From: JAHKLT01 sp046197865
GTDB taxonomy: Archaea > Methanobacteriota > Methanobacteria > Methanobacteriales > Methanobacteriaceae
Assembly (NCBI RefSeq): GCF_046197865.1
Contig: NZ_CP166990.1
Location: 1 to 64,000, forward strand
Direction of reading: 5' to 3'
DNA: 64,000 nt
The notes beneath the pieces were generated by a model that made no database searches, was not told where the DNA came from, and worked only from the letters and a program-made list of their open reading frames with translations. Positions within the stretch are counted from its first letter, which is position 1. Every line of letters begins with the position of its first letter. The translations under genes and the position numbers were made by a program. Shown piece by piece: positions 17,665-25,929 of the stretch.

Positions 17665-19311
17665 ATGGAAAGTAAAATTATTAAATCAGATGTTTTGATT
17701 ATTGGTTCAGGTGGGGCTGGTTCAAGAGCAGCTATTGAAGTTTCAAATCAAGGATTAAGGCCTTTAATTGTATCAAAAGGTCTTTCATTTAAATCAGGTT
17801 GTACTGGAATGGCTGAAGGGGGATATAACGCAGTCTTCTCATCAGTTGATCCAGATGATACCAAAGAAACACATTACAATGATACTTTAAAAGGTGGAGG
17901 ATTTTTAAATGATAAACATTTAATTGAAATCCTTGTTGATGAATCTCCTGATAGATTAATCGATTTAGAAAATTTCGGTGCTTTATTTGATAGAATGAAT
18001 ACATGTCAAATTAATCAAAGGCCCTTTGGTGGGCAAACCTTTAAAAGAACTTGTTTTCAAGGAGATAGAACAGGTCATGAAATCATTACATCACTAAAGG
18101 AAGAAATTATTAAAAGAAACATTGAAACAATTGAAGAAGTTATGATAACATCACTTGTTTTATCTAAAAATTCAAGAAAAGTTATTGGAGCTATAGGCCT
18201 TAATTTAAAAGATTCTACAACAATATTTTTCCAAGCAAAATCTGTTATTTTAGCTAGTGGTGGAGCAGGTCAACTATATCCTGTTACATCTAATACTTTT
18301 CAAAAAAATGGCGATGGATTTGCTATTGGTTATGATATTGGAGCTGATTTAATTGATATGGAAGAAATTCAGTTTCATCCAACAGGAATGGTCTTTCCAG
18401 AATCTAAAAAAGGTGTTTTAGTAACAGAAGCTGTAAGAGCTGAAGGCGGAATTCTTTTAAACAATAAAAATGAACGATTCATGAGGAAATATGATGAAAG
18501 AGGAGAATTAGCAACACGTGATGTTGTTGCAAGATCAATTTATCAAGAAATCATTGAAGGTCGTGGAACAGAGAATGGTGGAGTATATTTAGATATTTCT
18601 CATTTAGATGATGATTTAATTGATGAGAAACTTGAAACGATGGTTTCACAATTTGATGATGTTGGTGTAGATATTAAAAATGAACCAATGGAAGTAGCTC
18701 CAACAGCACATCATTCAATGGGCGGAATTAGAATCAATGATAAAGGTGAAAGTACAATTAGTAATCTTTATGCTGCAGGTGAGGTTACTGGTGGTGTTCA
18801 TGGTGCAAATCGTTTAGGTGGAAATGCATTAGCTGATACTCAAGTATTTGGTAAAAGAGCTGGTGAATTTGCATCTTACAATGCTCAAAATCAAGATTAT
18901 GAGATTAACGAAGAAATGATTATTAAAGAGGAAAATAGAATAAATTCGTTATTTAAAAAAGGTCTTTTCAAACCCTCAGATGTTAAAAATCAGATTAAAG
19001 AATTAATGTGGGAAAAAGTAGCTATTATAAGAAATGAAGAAACTTTAAAAGAAGCATTAGAAGAACTTCAAACAATTGAAAAAGACATGTTAGATTTTAA
19101 TATACCTGATAATAAACAATATAATACAGAACTTGAAAATGCATTAGAAGTTATTAACATGGTAAAAATAGCTATTATAATTGTTAAATCAGCTATTATA
19201 AGACGTGAATCTAGAGGAGCTCATTTTAGAAGTGATTTTCCTGAGACTAAAAAAGAATGGGAAAAAAGTATTGTTATAAATAAAAAAGGAATAAAATTTA
19301 TTACTAGATAA
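17665..19311 (+). CDS. tfrA: Fumarate reductase flavoprotein subunit (TfrA-like)
   Basis: 548 residues of the fumarate reductase/succinate dehydrogenase flavoprotein family. In Methanobacteriales the relative TfrA, with TfrB, reduces fumarate using coenzymes M and B. Visible motifs are the N-terminal FAD dinucleotide fold IIGSGGAGSRAAIE, the GHEIITSL-type FAD stretch, IQFHPTGM, RYDERGELATRDVV-like substrate residues, APTAHHSMGG and GANRLGGNALADTQVFG. The start is the ATG at 17665 because GAGGT sits 5 bases before it; an ATG at 17653 overlaps that site. TfrB is not adjacent, so the partner is encoded elsewhere. Confidence 0.88.
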   Translation: MESKIIKSDVLIIGSGGAGSRAAIEVSNQGLRPLIVSKGLSFKSGCTGMAEGGYNAVFSSVDPDDTKETHYNDTLKGGGFLNDKHLIEILVDESPDRLIDLENFGALFDRMNTCQINQRPFGGQTFKRTCFQGDRTGHEIITSLKEEIIKRNIETIEEVMITSLVLSKNSRKVIGAIGLNLKDSTTIFFQAKSVILASGGAGQLYPVTSNTFQKNGDGFAIGYDIGADLIDMEEIQFHPTGMVFPESKKGVLVTEAVRAEGGILLNNKNERFMRKYDERGELATRDVVARSIYQEIIEGRGTENGGVYLDISHLDDDLIDEKLETMVSQFDDVGVDIKNEPMEVAPTAHHSMGGIRINDKGESTISNLYAAGEVTGGVHGANRLGGNALADTQVFGKRAGEFASYNAQNQDYEINEEMIIKEENRINSLFKKGLFKPSDVKNQIKELMWEKVAIIRNEETLKEALEELQTIEKDMLDFNIPDNKQYNTELENALEVINMVKIAIIIVKSAIIRRESRGAHFRSDFPETKKEWEKSIVINKKGIKFITR

Positions 19312-19323
19312 TTTTTTTAAATT

Positions 19324-19716
19324 TTAATGAATCCTTATTATTCCTTTTACTTTGTCAAAATCACTATCAAAACTATAAATATTATTTATCTTATTTTTTT
19401 TCATTATATAAATAGCTAAACTATCTGCTAAACTTAATGTTCCATCATATTTTAAAACGCAATCCATAGCATTTTCTACATCTAATTTTGTAGGGTAATA
19501 AATCTCAAATTCTTTTATCAATGTTTTATATAACTTATTACTTACTGTGCCTCCCATTCTAGAACTAATACTAGTTATGGCTTCTGAAAGCATTAATAAG
19601 GGTATTATTTTTTCATCATGTTTTTCAATTTCATTATATAAAGTTATAGCTCTTTTATTATTCTTATCTTTAGTATTTATTAAAGCTATGATATAACTGG
19701 AATCAATTAAAGGCAT
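19324..19716 (-). CDS. PIN-domain (VapC-like) toxin
   Basis: 130-residue PIN domain with the four acidic positions intact: D5 (PLIDSSYI), E45 (LSEAIT), D98 (LSLADSLAI) and D117 (YSFDSDF). It is expected to be a Mg-dependent RNase held in check by the AbrB-like protein encoded just before it; stop and start overlap as TAATG. It resembles the toxin at 6709-7110, so two related systems share the window. It converges with tfrA, 12 bp away. The target RNA is unknown. Confidence 0.85.
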   Translation of the reverse strand: MPLIDSSYIIALINTKDKNNKRAITLYNEIEKHDEKIIPLLMLSEAITSISSRMGGTVSNKLYKTLIKEFEIYYPTKLDVENAMDCVLKYDGTLSLADSLAIYIMKKNKINNIYSFDSDFDKVKGIIRIH

Positions 19717-19949
19717 TATTTTTCTCCTCTACTAGCCTTCTTCTTAGCTTCTACACTATCTAATGTGTCATCACTTATTATTCCAGCAAAATCTATTAAT
19801 TTTTTCTTTTTTTCAAAATCTAATTCAAGTTTACCTTTTTTATTAATTTCCCAATTTACTACATATTCTTTTTCATCAATACCTAATTTTTTTCTTAGTT
19901 CTGCAGGTATTGTTAATTTAAATCCTTTATATATCTTTGTTTGTATCAT
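19716..19949 (-). CDS. AbrB/MazE-like antitoxin
   Basis: 77 residues. The N-terminal AbrB-type fold (TKIYKGFKLTIPAELRKKLGID) binds DNA and the charged tail KKKKLIDFAGIISDDTLDSVEAKKK should bind the toxin. I start at the ATG at 19949; an upstream in-frame ATG at 20009 would add 20 residues made from the repeat-bearing promoter DNA and has no role in the fold. Three AGTTACT copies lie directly upstream and may be its operator. Paralogue of the antitoxin at 6485-6712. Confidence 0.82.
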   Translation of the reverse strand: MIQTKIYKGFKLTIPAELRKKLGIDEKEYVVNWEINKKGKLELDFEKKKKLIDFAGIISDDTLDSVEAKKKASRGEK

Positions 19950-20028
19950 AGTTACTACCTTATTTAAAGTTAATTTTATTACCTTAGTTACTTTTAATTT
20001 ATATTTCACTTTATAGATAAAAGTTACT
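19950..20028. promoter_or_regulatory. Three AGTTACT copies at exact 36-bp spacing
   Basis: On the plus strand AGTTACT occurs at 19950-19956, 19986-19992 and 20022-20028. ACCTTA follows the first copy (19957-19962) and precedes the second (19981-19986). The array touches the antitoxin start codon and covers its likely promoter. Regular spacing suggests an operator for cooperative binding by the antitoxin or toxin-antitoxin complex. This is inferred from position and spacing. Confidence 0.5.
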
Positions 20029-20153
20029 ATATAAACACATAATTTTCATACACCTTAATAAATTTTAGGTATACTTAAATATAACTTTTTTTAAATTTAT
20101 ATTCAAAGCTTTTAAAAAATGCTTTAATTTTTATACATATAGGAGTTTATAAA

Positions 20154-20729
20154 ATGAAATTAAATGTACAAGACTTAATTACAGTAGGTATTTTCTCAGC
20201 TATTTATCTTATAGTTGTATTTGCATTTGGAATGTTAGGTTATATCCCTGCAATCATGGTATTATTACCTCTTTTAGCAGGAATCGTTGGTGGAATACCA
20301 TTTATGTTATTTTTAACTAAAGTTGATAAATTTGGAATGGTTACAATAATGGCTTTAATTGTTGGTATTGTAATGTTTTTATCAGGTCATTCTTGGATTC
20401 CAATAATTACCTTTTTAATATGTGGTATTATTGCAGATTATATTTTTAAATTGGGAAACTATAGATCTTCTAAAAACTCAATTATAGGTTATTCAATATT
20501 TTGTTTAGGTGTTATGGGGAATATGCTACCTTTATGGATTATGAAAGATACTTATATGCAAGAAATGACAGCTATGATGGGTTCAGAATATGTTAGTCAA
20601 ATATCTTGGATGGTTCAAGATTGGGTTTTTGTTGCTCTTATAATAGCTACTATTATTGGTGGAATGATTGGAGCATTAATTGGAAAGAAAATATTAGCTA
20701 AACATTTTCAAAAAGCAGGAATAGTGTAA
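20154..20729 (+). CDS. ECF transporter substrate-binding (S) component
   Basis: 191-residue integral membrane protein with about five or six hydrophobic segments, resembling the MptD/TIGR02185-type S components of energy-coupling factor vitamin importers. The short motif VQDLITVGIFSAIYLI opens the first helix. It is followed at 9 bp by the T component and then a fused double ATPase, giving a complete three-gene ECF operon. AGGAG precedes the ATG. The substrate is unknown, and no riboswitch-like structure is evident in the leader. Confidence 0.83.
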   Translation: MKLNVQDLITVGIFSAIYLIVVFAFGMLGYIPAIMVLLPLLAGIVGGIPFMLFLTKVDKFGMVTIMALIVGIVMFLSGHSWIPIITFLICGIIADYIFKLGNYRSSKNSIIGYSIFCLGVMGNMLPLWIMKDTYMQEMTAMMGSEYVSQISWMVQDWVFVALIIATIIGGMIGALIGKKILAKHFQKAGIV

Positions 20730-20738
20730 AGTGATAAG

Positions 20739-21467
20739 ATGGAGCTTTTAACTAGCTATACAGATGATACTAAATTTAATTTAGATCCAATAACTAAAAT
20801 TATAGTTCTTGTAATTTTAAGTTTTATAGCCTTTTCTTCTGCTCCATTATATGTTGTTTTAGTTTTAGTTCTTATTCCTTTTATTTGCCTTATTTTATAT
20901 AATAAGAAAAAAGCAGCTATTGGATATATTTTACTTTATGCAATAGCTCAATTTCTCAGTGTAATTTTTTTAGAAAATACTACAGGTGCTTTAAACACAG
21001 CAATTGTCATGTTTACAAATATTATTTGTAGAATGTTACCTAGTATTATGATGGGTTATTATGTAATTACATCAACAAAGGTAAGTGAATTTATAGCTTC
21101 AATGGAGCGAATTAATGTTCCTGAGATTATTACAATTCCTTTATCTGTAATGTTTAGATATTTTCCAACACTTTTTGATGAAGTTAAATCAATTATTGAT
21201 GCTATGAAAATGAGGGGAATTGGATTAAATTTTAAATCTTTAAAGTCTCCACTTACATTAATGGAATATTTAATTGTTCCAATTCTTATGAGTGCAGTTA
21301 AAACAAGTGATGAATTATCTGCAGCATCTCTAACAAGAGGTTTAAGTAATCCAAAACAAAGAACAAATATCTGTAATGTAAGTATAGATTTTTTTGATAT
21401 ATTTTTTATTTTAATTTCTATTGTAGGCTTAGGAATTTTTGCTATTCATCAATTTGGAGGTTTTTAA
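20739..21467 (+). CDS. ecfT: ECF transporter transmembrane (T) component
   Basis: 242 residues, EcfT/CbiQ family. It couples the ATPases to the S component. Several membrane helices are followed by cytoplasmic coupling helices with the paired short motifs MRG (AMKMRGIG) and TRG (SLTRGLSNP), which are the family's ATPase-contact sites. GTGAT precedes the ATG. The last codons carry the GGAGG ribosome site for the next gene, one base downstream, so translation is tightly coupled. Confidence 0.9.
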   Translation: MELLTSYTDDTKFNLDPITKIIVLVILSFIAFSSAPLYVVLVLVLIPFICLILYNKKKAAIGYILLYAIAQFLSVIFLENTTGALNTAIVMFTNIICRMLPSIMMGYYVITSTKVSEFIASMERINVPEIITIPLSVMFRYFPTLFDEVKSIIDAMKMRGIGLNFKSLKSPLTLMEYLIVPILMSAVKTSDELSAASLTRGLSNPKQRTNICNVSIDFFDIFFILISIVGLGIFAIHQFGGF

Positions 21468-21468
21468 A

Positions 21469-22911
21469 TTGCTTAAAATTAACTATAAATCTTTTGCATA
21501 TGATGATAATAAAAATAGTAATAATTTAACTGATATTAATTTTAATGTTGATAAAGGAGAGGTAATTCTACTTTGTGGTGAATCTGGTTGTGGTAAAACT
21601 ACTATTACTCGTTTAATTAATGGCCTAATACCTTATTTTTACAAAGGAAAAGATAATGGAAATGTCTTCTTAAATGACAAATTATTATCTAAGATGCCTA
21701 TTTATGAAATTTCTGAGAAGGTTGGATCAGTTTTTCAAAATCCTAAAACTCAATTTTTTAATGTAGATACAACTAGTGAGTTGATTTTTGGATGTGAAAA
21801 TTTAGCTTTTAGCCCAAATGAAATTGAAAAAAGGTTTAAAATAGTTGTAGATGAGTTTAATTTAGATAATTTAATCAATAAAAGTATTTTCAAATTATCA
21901 GGTGGTGAAAAACAAAAAATAGCTTGTGGGTCTGTTTCTGCAGTCTCTCCAGATATTTTTATTTTAGACGAACCTTCTTCTAATTTAGATTCAGCATCAA
22001 CTTGGGATTTAAGAAATATTATTAATAAATGGAAATCTCAAGGAAAAACTATTATTATTGCAGAGCATAGACTTTATTTTTTAAAAGATATTGTTGATAG
22101 AGTTATTTATTTAAAAAATGGTAACTTAATAAAAGATTCAGATTTTAATACATTTAAAAATGAAGAGTTTCAATCATTAGGCCTTAGAGAAATTGATTTA
22201 AAAAGATTAAAACCTAAACAAAAAGATTATTATTCTAAAAATAATAATATAATTAAATTAAATAACTTTAAGTTTAAATATGCTGATAAAATAGCTATGG
22301 ATATTAATCAGTTAGAAATTCCTCAAAATGAAATTATAGCTATTATTGGAAAAAATGGAGCTGGAAAATCTACTTTTGCAAGATGTTTATGTGGTCTTGA
22401 AAGTAAATGTAGAGGCACTGTTTTAAAAGATGAAAAAACTTTAAAATATAAAGATAGACTAAAACATTCTTATATGGTAATGCAAGATGTTAACCATCAG
22501 CTATTTACAGAAAGTGCATTAGAAGAAGTTTTATTAAGTTTAGGCAATGAAAATCTCCAATTAGCTGAAGGAATTCTAGATAATTTAAATTTATTAGATT
22601 TAAAAGATACTCATCCTATGGCATTATCTGGTGGTGAAAAACAAAGAGTAGCTATAGCTAGTGCAATAGCTTCTAAAAAGGATATTTTAATTTTTGATGA
22701 ACCAACAAGTGGTCTGGATTTAAAAAATATGAGAGAAGTTAGTAAAAACTTAATTAATCTTCAAAAACTTGGTATTACATCTTTTATTGTAACACATGAT
22801 TTAGAACTTATTTTTGAATGTTGCTCACATGTCTTGCATTTTGAAGATGGAAAAATTAAAGATTCTTATAAAATAGATGAAGAAAAATTAAAAGAATTTT
22901 TTATTCACTAG
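21469..22911 (+). CDS. ECF transporter double ATP-binding protein
   Basis: 480 residues with two ABC ATPase domains in one chain, replacing the separate EcfA1 and EcfA2. Domain 1: Walker A GESGCGKTT, signature LSGGEKQ, Walker B IFILDEPSSNLD. Domain 2: GKNGAGKST, LSGGEKQRVA, ILIFDEPTSGLD, plus H-loop THD. The start is TTG at 21469: GGAGGT lies seven bases before it inside ecfT. The 3' end overlaps the convergent dadD by 11 bp. Confidence 0.92.
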   Translation: MLKINYKSFAYDDNKNSNNLTDINFNVDKGEVILLCGESGCGKTTITRLINGLIPYFYKGKDNGNVFLNDKLLSKMPIYEISEKVGSVFQNPKTQFFNVDTTSELIFGCENLAFSPNEIEKRFKIVVDEFNLDNLINKSIFKLSGGEKQKIACGSVSAVSPDIFILDEPSSNLDSASTWDLRNIINKWKSQGKTIIIAEHRLYFLKDIVDRVIYLKNGNLIKDSDFNTFKNEEFQSLGLREIDLKRLKPKQKDYYSKNNNIIKLNNFKFKYADKIAMDINQLEIPQNEIIAIIGKNGAGKSTFARCLCGLESKCRGTVLKDEKTLKYKDRLKHSYMVMQDVNHQLFTESALEEVLLSLGNENLQLAEGILDNLNLLDLKDTHPMALSGGEKQRVAIASAIASKKDILIFDEPTSGLDLKNMREVSKNLINLQKLGITSFIVTHDLELIFECCSHVLHFEDGKIKDSYKIDEEKLKEFFIH

Positions 22912-24214
22912 AATCTTTTAATTCTTTTATATCTTCATTTACTTTATTATAAACTTCTTGTTCATCTAAAAAGTTTAATTTCTTATTTTCCATTAATATT
23001 TTACCATTACAAATTGTTGTATCTACATTATTTCCATTTGCAGAGTAAACTATATTTGAACTAGCTAAATTATTACTTGGAGATAAATTTGCTTCTCTTG
23101 TATCAATTAAAATTAAGTCAGCTTTTTTACCCTCTTCAATAGAACCAATTTCATTATTTAATCCTAATGCATCTGCACCATTTAAAGTTGCCATATTAAT
23201 TACTTCTTCTGCTTTTAAGGCAAGTGGATTTAAAGTATTAACTTTTTGAAGTAGTGATGCAAATTTCATCTCTTCAATCATATCTAAATTATTATTTGAT
23301 GATGCGCCATCAGTTCCAAGTGAAATAGAAACATTATTTTTCATCATCTCATAAATTGGTGCCACACCAGAAGATAATTTCATATTACTACATGGATTAT
23401 GTGATACTTTAACACCTTTTTCTTTTATTAAAGCTTTTTCTTTATCTGATAACCATACACAATGAGCAGCTATAACATCATCACTTAAAAATCCAATATC
23501 ATTTAAATATTCAAATGGTCTCATTCCAGTAGCTTCTTTTACATCATTAATTTCTTTTTCTGTTTCATTCATATGAATATGAAGCTTTGTATTATATTTA
23601 CTAGCTTGAACTCTACTTTCTTCTAGGAGTTCTTTTGAGCAGGTATATGTTGAATGTGGGCCAAAGAAAACTTTAATTCTCCCATCAGCTGAATTATTAA
23701 AGTTTTTATAAAGTGATACAGATTCTTTAATTTCATTTTTTCGCTTTTCTACATCACCAAAATCAATCATACCATAAGATAAAATTCCTCTAATACCAGC
23801 TTTATCTACAGCTTCTGCTACACCATCCATATAAAAGTACATATCAGAAAATGTAGTGGTTCCTGATTTTATCATTTCAATAGCTCCTAAAAGAGCACCA
23901 CTATAACAATAATCTTTATTTAATTTAGCTTCAATAGGCCATATATGATCATTTAACCAAGAATCAAGACTTAAATCATCTGCAATCGATCTAAATAAAG
24001 TCATTGATAAATGAGTATGTGTATTTACAAAACCAGGCATTAATATTTTATTTTTACCATCTATTATTTTAGAAGCAGATTTTTCATCAATATTTTCATC
24101 TATTTTAGCTATTTTGTCATTTTCTATAAGTAAAGAGCTTTTTTTTGTCTCTAAGACACCATTTCCTTTAGGATTTAAAATTGTTGTATCTTTAATTAAA
24201 ATAGTATTATCCAT
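22901..24214 (-). CDS. dadD: 5'-deoxyadenosine deaminase (amidohydrolase)
   Basis: 437 residues of the MtaD/SAH deaminase amidohydrolase family. In methanogens DadD deaminates 5'-deoxyadenosine, SAH and methylthioadenosine, recycling by-products of SAM and radical-SAM enzymes. Metal ligands are visible: NTHTHLS near residue 65, HIHMNETE, AHCVWLS and GTDGASSNN. AGGTG precedes the ATG. Transcribed alone towards the ECF operon, whose 3' end it overlaps. The substrate is assigned by lineage, since family members differ in preference. Confidence 0.85.
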   Translation of the reverse strand: MDNTILIKDTTILNPKGNGVLETKKSSLLIENDKIAKIDENIDEKSASKIIDGKNKILMPGFVNTHTHLSMTLFRSIADDLSLDSWLNDHIWPIEAKLNKDYCYSGALLGAIEMIKSGTTTFSDMYFYMDGVAEAVDKAGIRGILSYGMIDFGDVEKRKNEIKESVSLYKNFNNSADGRIKVFFGPHSTYTCSKELLEESRVQASKYNTKLHIHMNETEKEINDVKEATGMRPFEYLNDIGFLSDDVIAAHCVWLSDKEKALIKEKGVKVSHNPCSNMKLSSGVAPIYEMMKNNVSISLGTDGASSNNNLDMIEEMKFASLLQKVNTLNPLALKAEEVINMATLNGADALGLNNEIGSIEEGKKADLILIDTREANLSPSNNLASSNIVYSANGNNVDTTICNGKILMENKKLNFLDEQEVYNKVNEDIKELKDSSE

Positions 24215-24314
24215 CTACTCACCTTTAATTAATATTTATTTTTATTATAGTTATTTATTTACATTAGAAACTCTTAAAGTAAAATTATAATTTAACTTGG
24301 AGTATTTTTAAAAA

Positions 24315-25106
24315 ATGAAAAAAGCTATTGTTTTTGATAATTCTGGAACATTACTTAAAAGATATAGGGTTATTAAAAACCTTTCAAATGGAAAATTCTG
24401 TTCTAGTACTAATTCTTTAAAAATTGTTGAAAAAAACAATGATGCAGCTTTAGTTGTACTTCAATTTAATAGTATGTGTTTAAAAACCCAAGATCAAAAT
24501 ATGAAATTATATGATTTTATTAAAAATAATAAAATCAAATTTTCAATTAGCTATTCTATGACAAATATTTCAAATGAAGATGTATTAGCTATTTTAAAAA
24601 ATAGTAATGCTATAATTAAAGATATTATGGATGGTTTAAACTTATTATCTGAAAAGCTTGAAAATATCGATGCATGTAATGGTTCAGCTATAATTTTAGA
24701 TACAAAACACAAAAAAGTAGATTTCACAATCTCATCAGCAGGATATTTCTTTCCAAATACTAAAAAAACAATAGAAATATTAAAAAGTCGCGAAATTGAT
24801 ATATTTATTGCATCAGGAGATAGATCAGCTACAATAAGAAAACTAACTGAAGTTCTATCTTTAGATAAAGATAATGGATTTCCAACTGCAAGTACAATAA
24901 GAAAACAAGAAATTATAGAAGAACTTCAATCTAAAGGATATAAAGTAATGATGGTTGGAGATGGAATAAACGATGTACTAGCTTTTAAATCTGCTGATAT
25001 ATCTGTTTTAACTTTAGAACAATTTGAAGAAGTAGATAAAAAACTTATTAATACAACAGATTACATGATTCATGATATATTAGAAGTTACTGAAATAGAT
25101 TTTTAA
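24315..25106 (+). CDS. HAD-family phosphatase, P-type ATPase-like
   Basis: 263 residues. The HAD motifs are FDNSGTLL near residue 8 (nucleophile Asp; the second acidic residue is replaced by Ser, as in P-type ATPases), SGD in motif II, a Lys near KQEIIEELQ and VGDGINDV (motif III). There are no membrane helices, so it is a soluble protein resembling the phosphorylation domain of P-type ATPases. The substrate is unknown. GGAG lies upstream of the ATG. Its 3' end overlaps the convergent TIM-barrel gene by 20 bp. Confidence 0.8.
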   Translation: MKKAIVFDNSGTLLKRYRVIKNLSNGKFCSSTNSLKIVEKNNDAALVVLQFNSMCLKTQDQNMKLYDFIKNNKIKFSISYSMTNISNEDVLAILKNSNAIIKDIMDGLNLLSEKLENIDACNGSAIILDTKHKKVDFTISSAGYFFPNTKKTIEILKSREIDIFIASGDRSATIRKLTEVLSLDKDNGFPTASTIRKQEIIEELQSKGYKVMMVGDGINDVLAFKSADISVLTLEQFEEVDKKLINTTDYMIHDILEVTEIDF

Positions 25107-25836
25107 GCACTTTTTTACTTTTTAAAACATTTTCAAAATTATTTAACTCAATACTACCTATTTTAACTTTTTTAAGTAAATTTAAGTCTAAATTACCTTC
25201 ACCTAAAACTAAGTGTTGATCTTTATCTCCATTATTATCATGTATGTGAAAATAACTAATATTGTCTAAATTAAAAAAGCCTGGTGTGTTTGGACATGTA
25301 TTACAATGACCAGTATCAATTGTAATATGAGAATTGGTTTTATTAGAAATTGTTTCAAGTTCGTGAGGTGTTGTTCCTAAAAATTTAAAGTTATTTGGCA
25401 TATTTTCAACAGAAATTTTAGTTTTTAAATTTTCACCATATTCTACACATTCTTTAATAGAATCAATAGAATATTCAATAGCTACTTTTCTAAATCTTTC
25501 ATCAGACCTTCCAATTTGACCAGGATGAACTGTAATAAAATTTGCACCAATATAATCTCCTAAATCTAAAGTTTGTTTTATTTGTCTTATAGATTCTTTT
25601 TTAATTCCTTCATTTAAACTAGCTAAATTTAAATCTACTGTAGGAGCATGTATATTAATTTCTAAATCATATGAAAATAAAGGTTCTAAAAGTTCTTTAT
25701 TACTTAATAAGTTATTAGGATTGTAAGGTCCATCACCTAATATTTCAATCATCTCAAAATTATTTTCTATAGCTATTTTACAAATCTCATCAAAAGATTT
25801 CATAAATAAAGATAGAGTTGAAAAACCAAATTTCAT
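25087..25836 (-). CDS. Xylose isomerase-like TIM-barrel protein
   Basis: 249 residues of the AP endonuclease 2/sugar-phosphate isomerase superfamily. Metal-binding elements are seen in order: EILGDGPYN near 32, NIHAPTVDLN near 80, FITVHPGQ near 113, SVENMP near 157, TIDTGHC near 190 and HIHDNNGDKDQHLVLGEG near 211. These acids and histidines bind two or three divalent ions. It could be an endonuclease IV-like enzyme or a sugar isomerase; length and motifs do not decide. A monocistronic gene between the HAD gene and adhesin B. Confidence 0.78.
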   Translation of the reverse strand: MKFGFSTLSLFMKSFDEICKIAIENNFEMIEILGDGPYNPNNLLSNKELLEPLFSYDLEINIHAPTVDLNLASLNEGIKKESIRQIKQTLDLGDYIGANFITVHPGQIGRSDERFRKVAIEYSIDSIKECVEYGENLKTKISVENMPNNFKFLGTTPHELETISNKTNSHITIDTGHCNTCPNTPGFFNLDNISYFHIHDNNGDKDQHLVLGEGNLDLNLLKKVKIGSIELNNFENVLKSKKVLKNLFQ

Positions 25837-25905
25837 TATTAATACTATGTTTTTTATATAAAATATTTTTTTAGTAAAATTATAGTTTATTTAAAAAAGA
25901 AATTT

Positions 25906-25929
25906 AGTGGAATGCAAGTTTTTTCCACT
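25906..25929 (-). terminator. Hairpin terminator after adhesin B
   Basis: AGTGGAA pairs with TTCCACT just after the adhesin B stop codon; on the minus strand a T-rich stretch follows. The stem sequence matches the terminator of adhesin A. Confidence 0.55.

Noticed and set aside
19950..20009. Twenty extra residues on the second antitoxin
   Set aside because: The segment is promoter-like DNA with the repeated AGTTACT motif, and the AbrB fold starts at the ATG at 19949.
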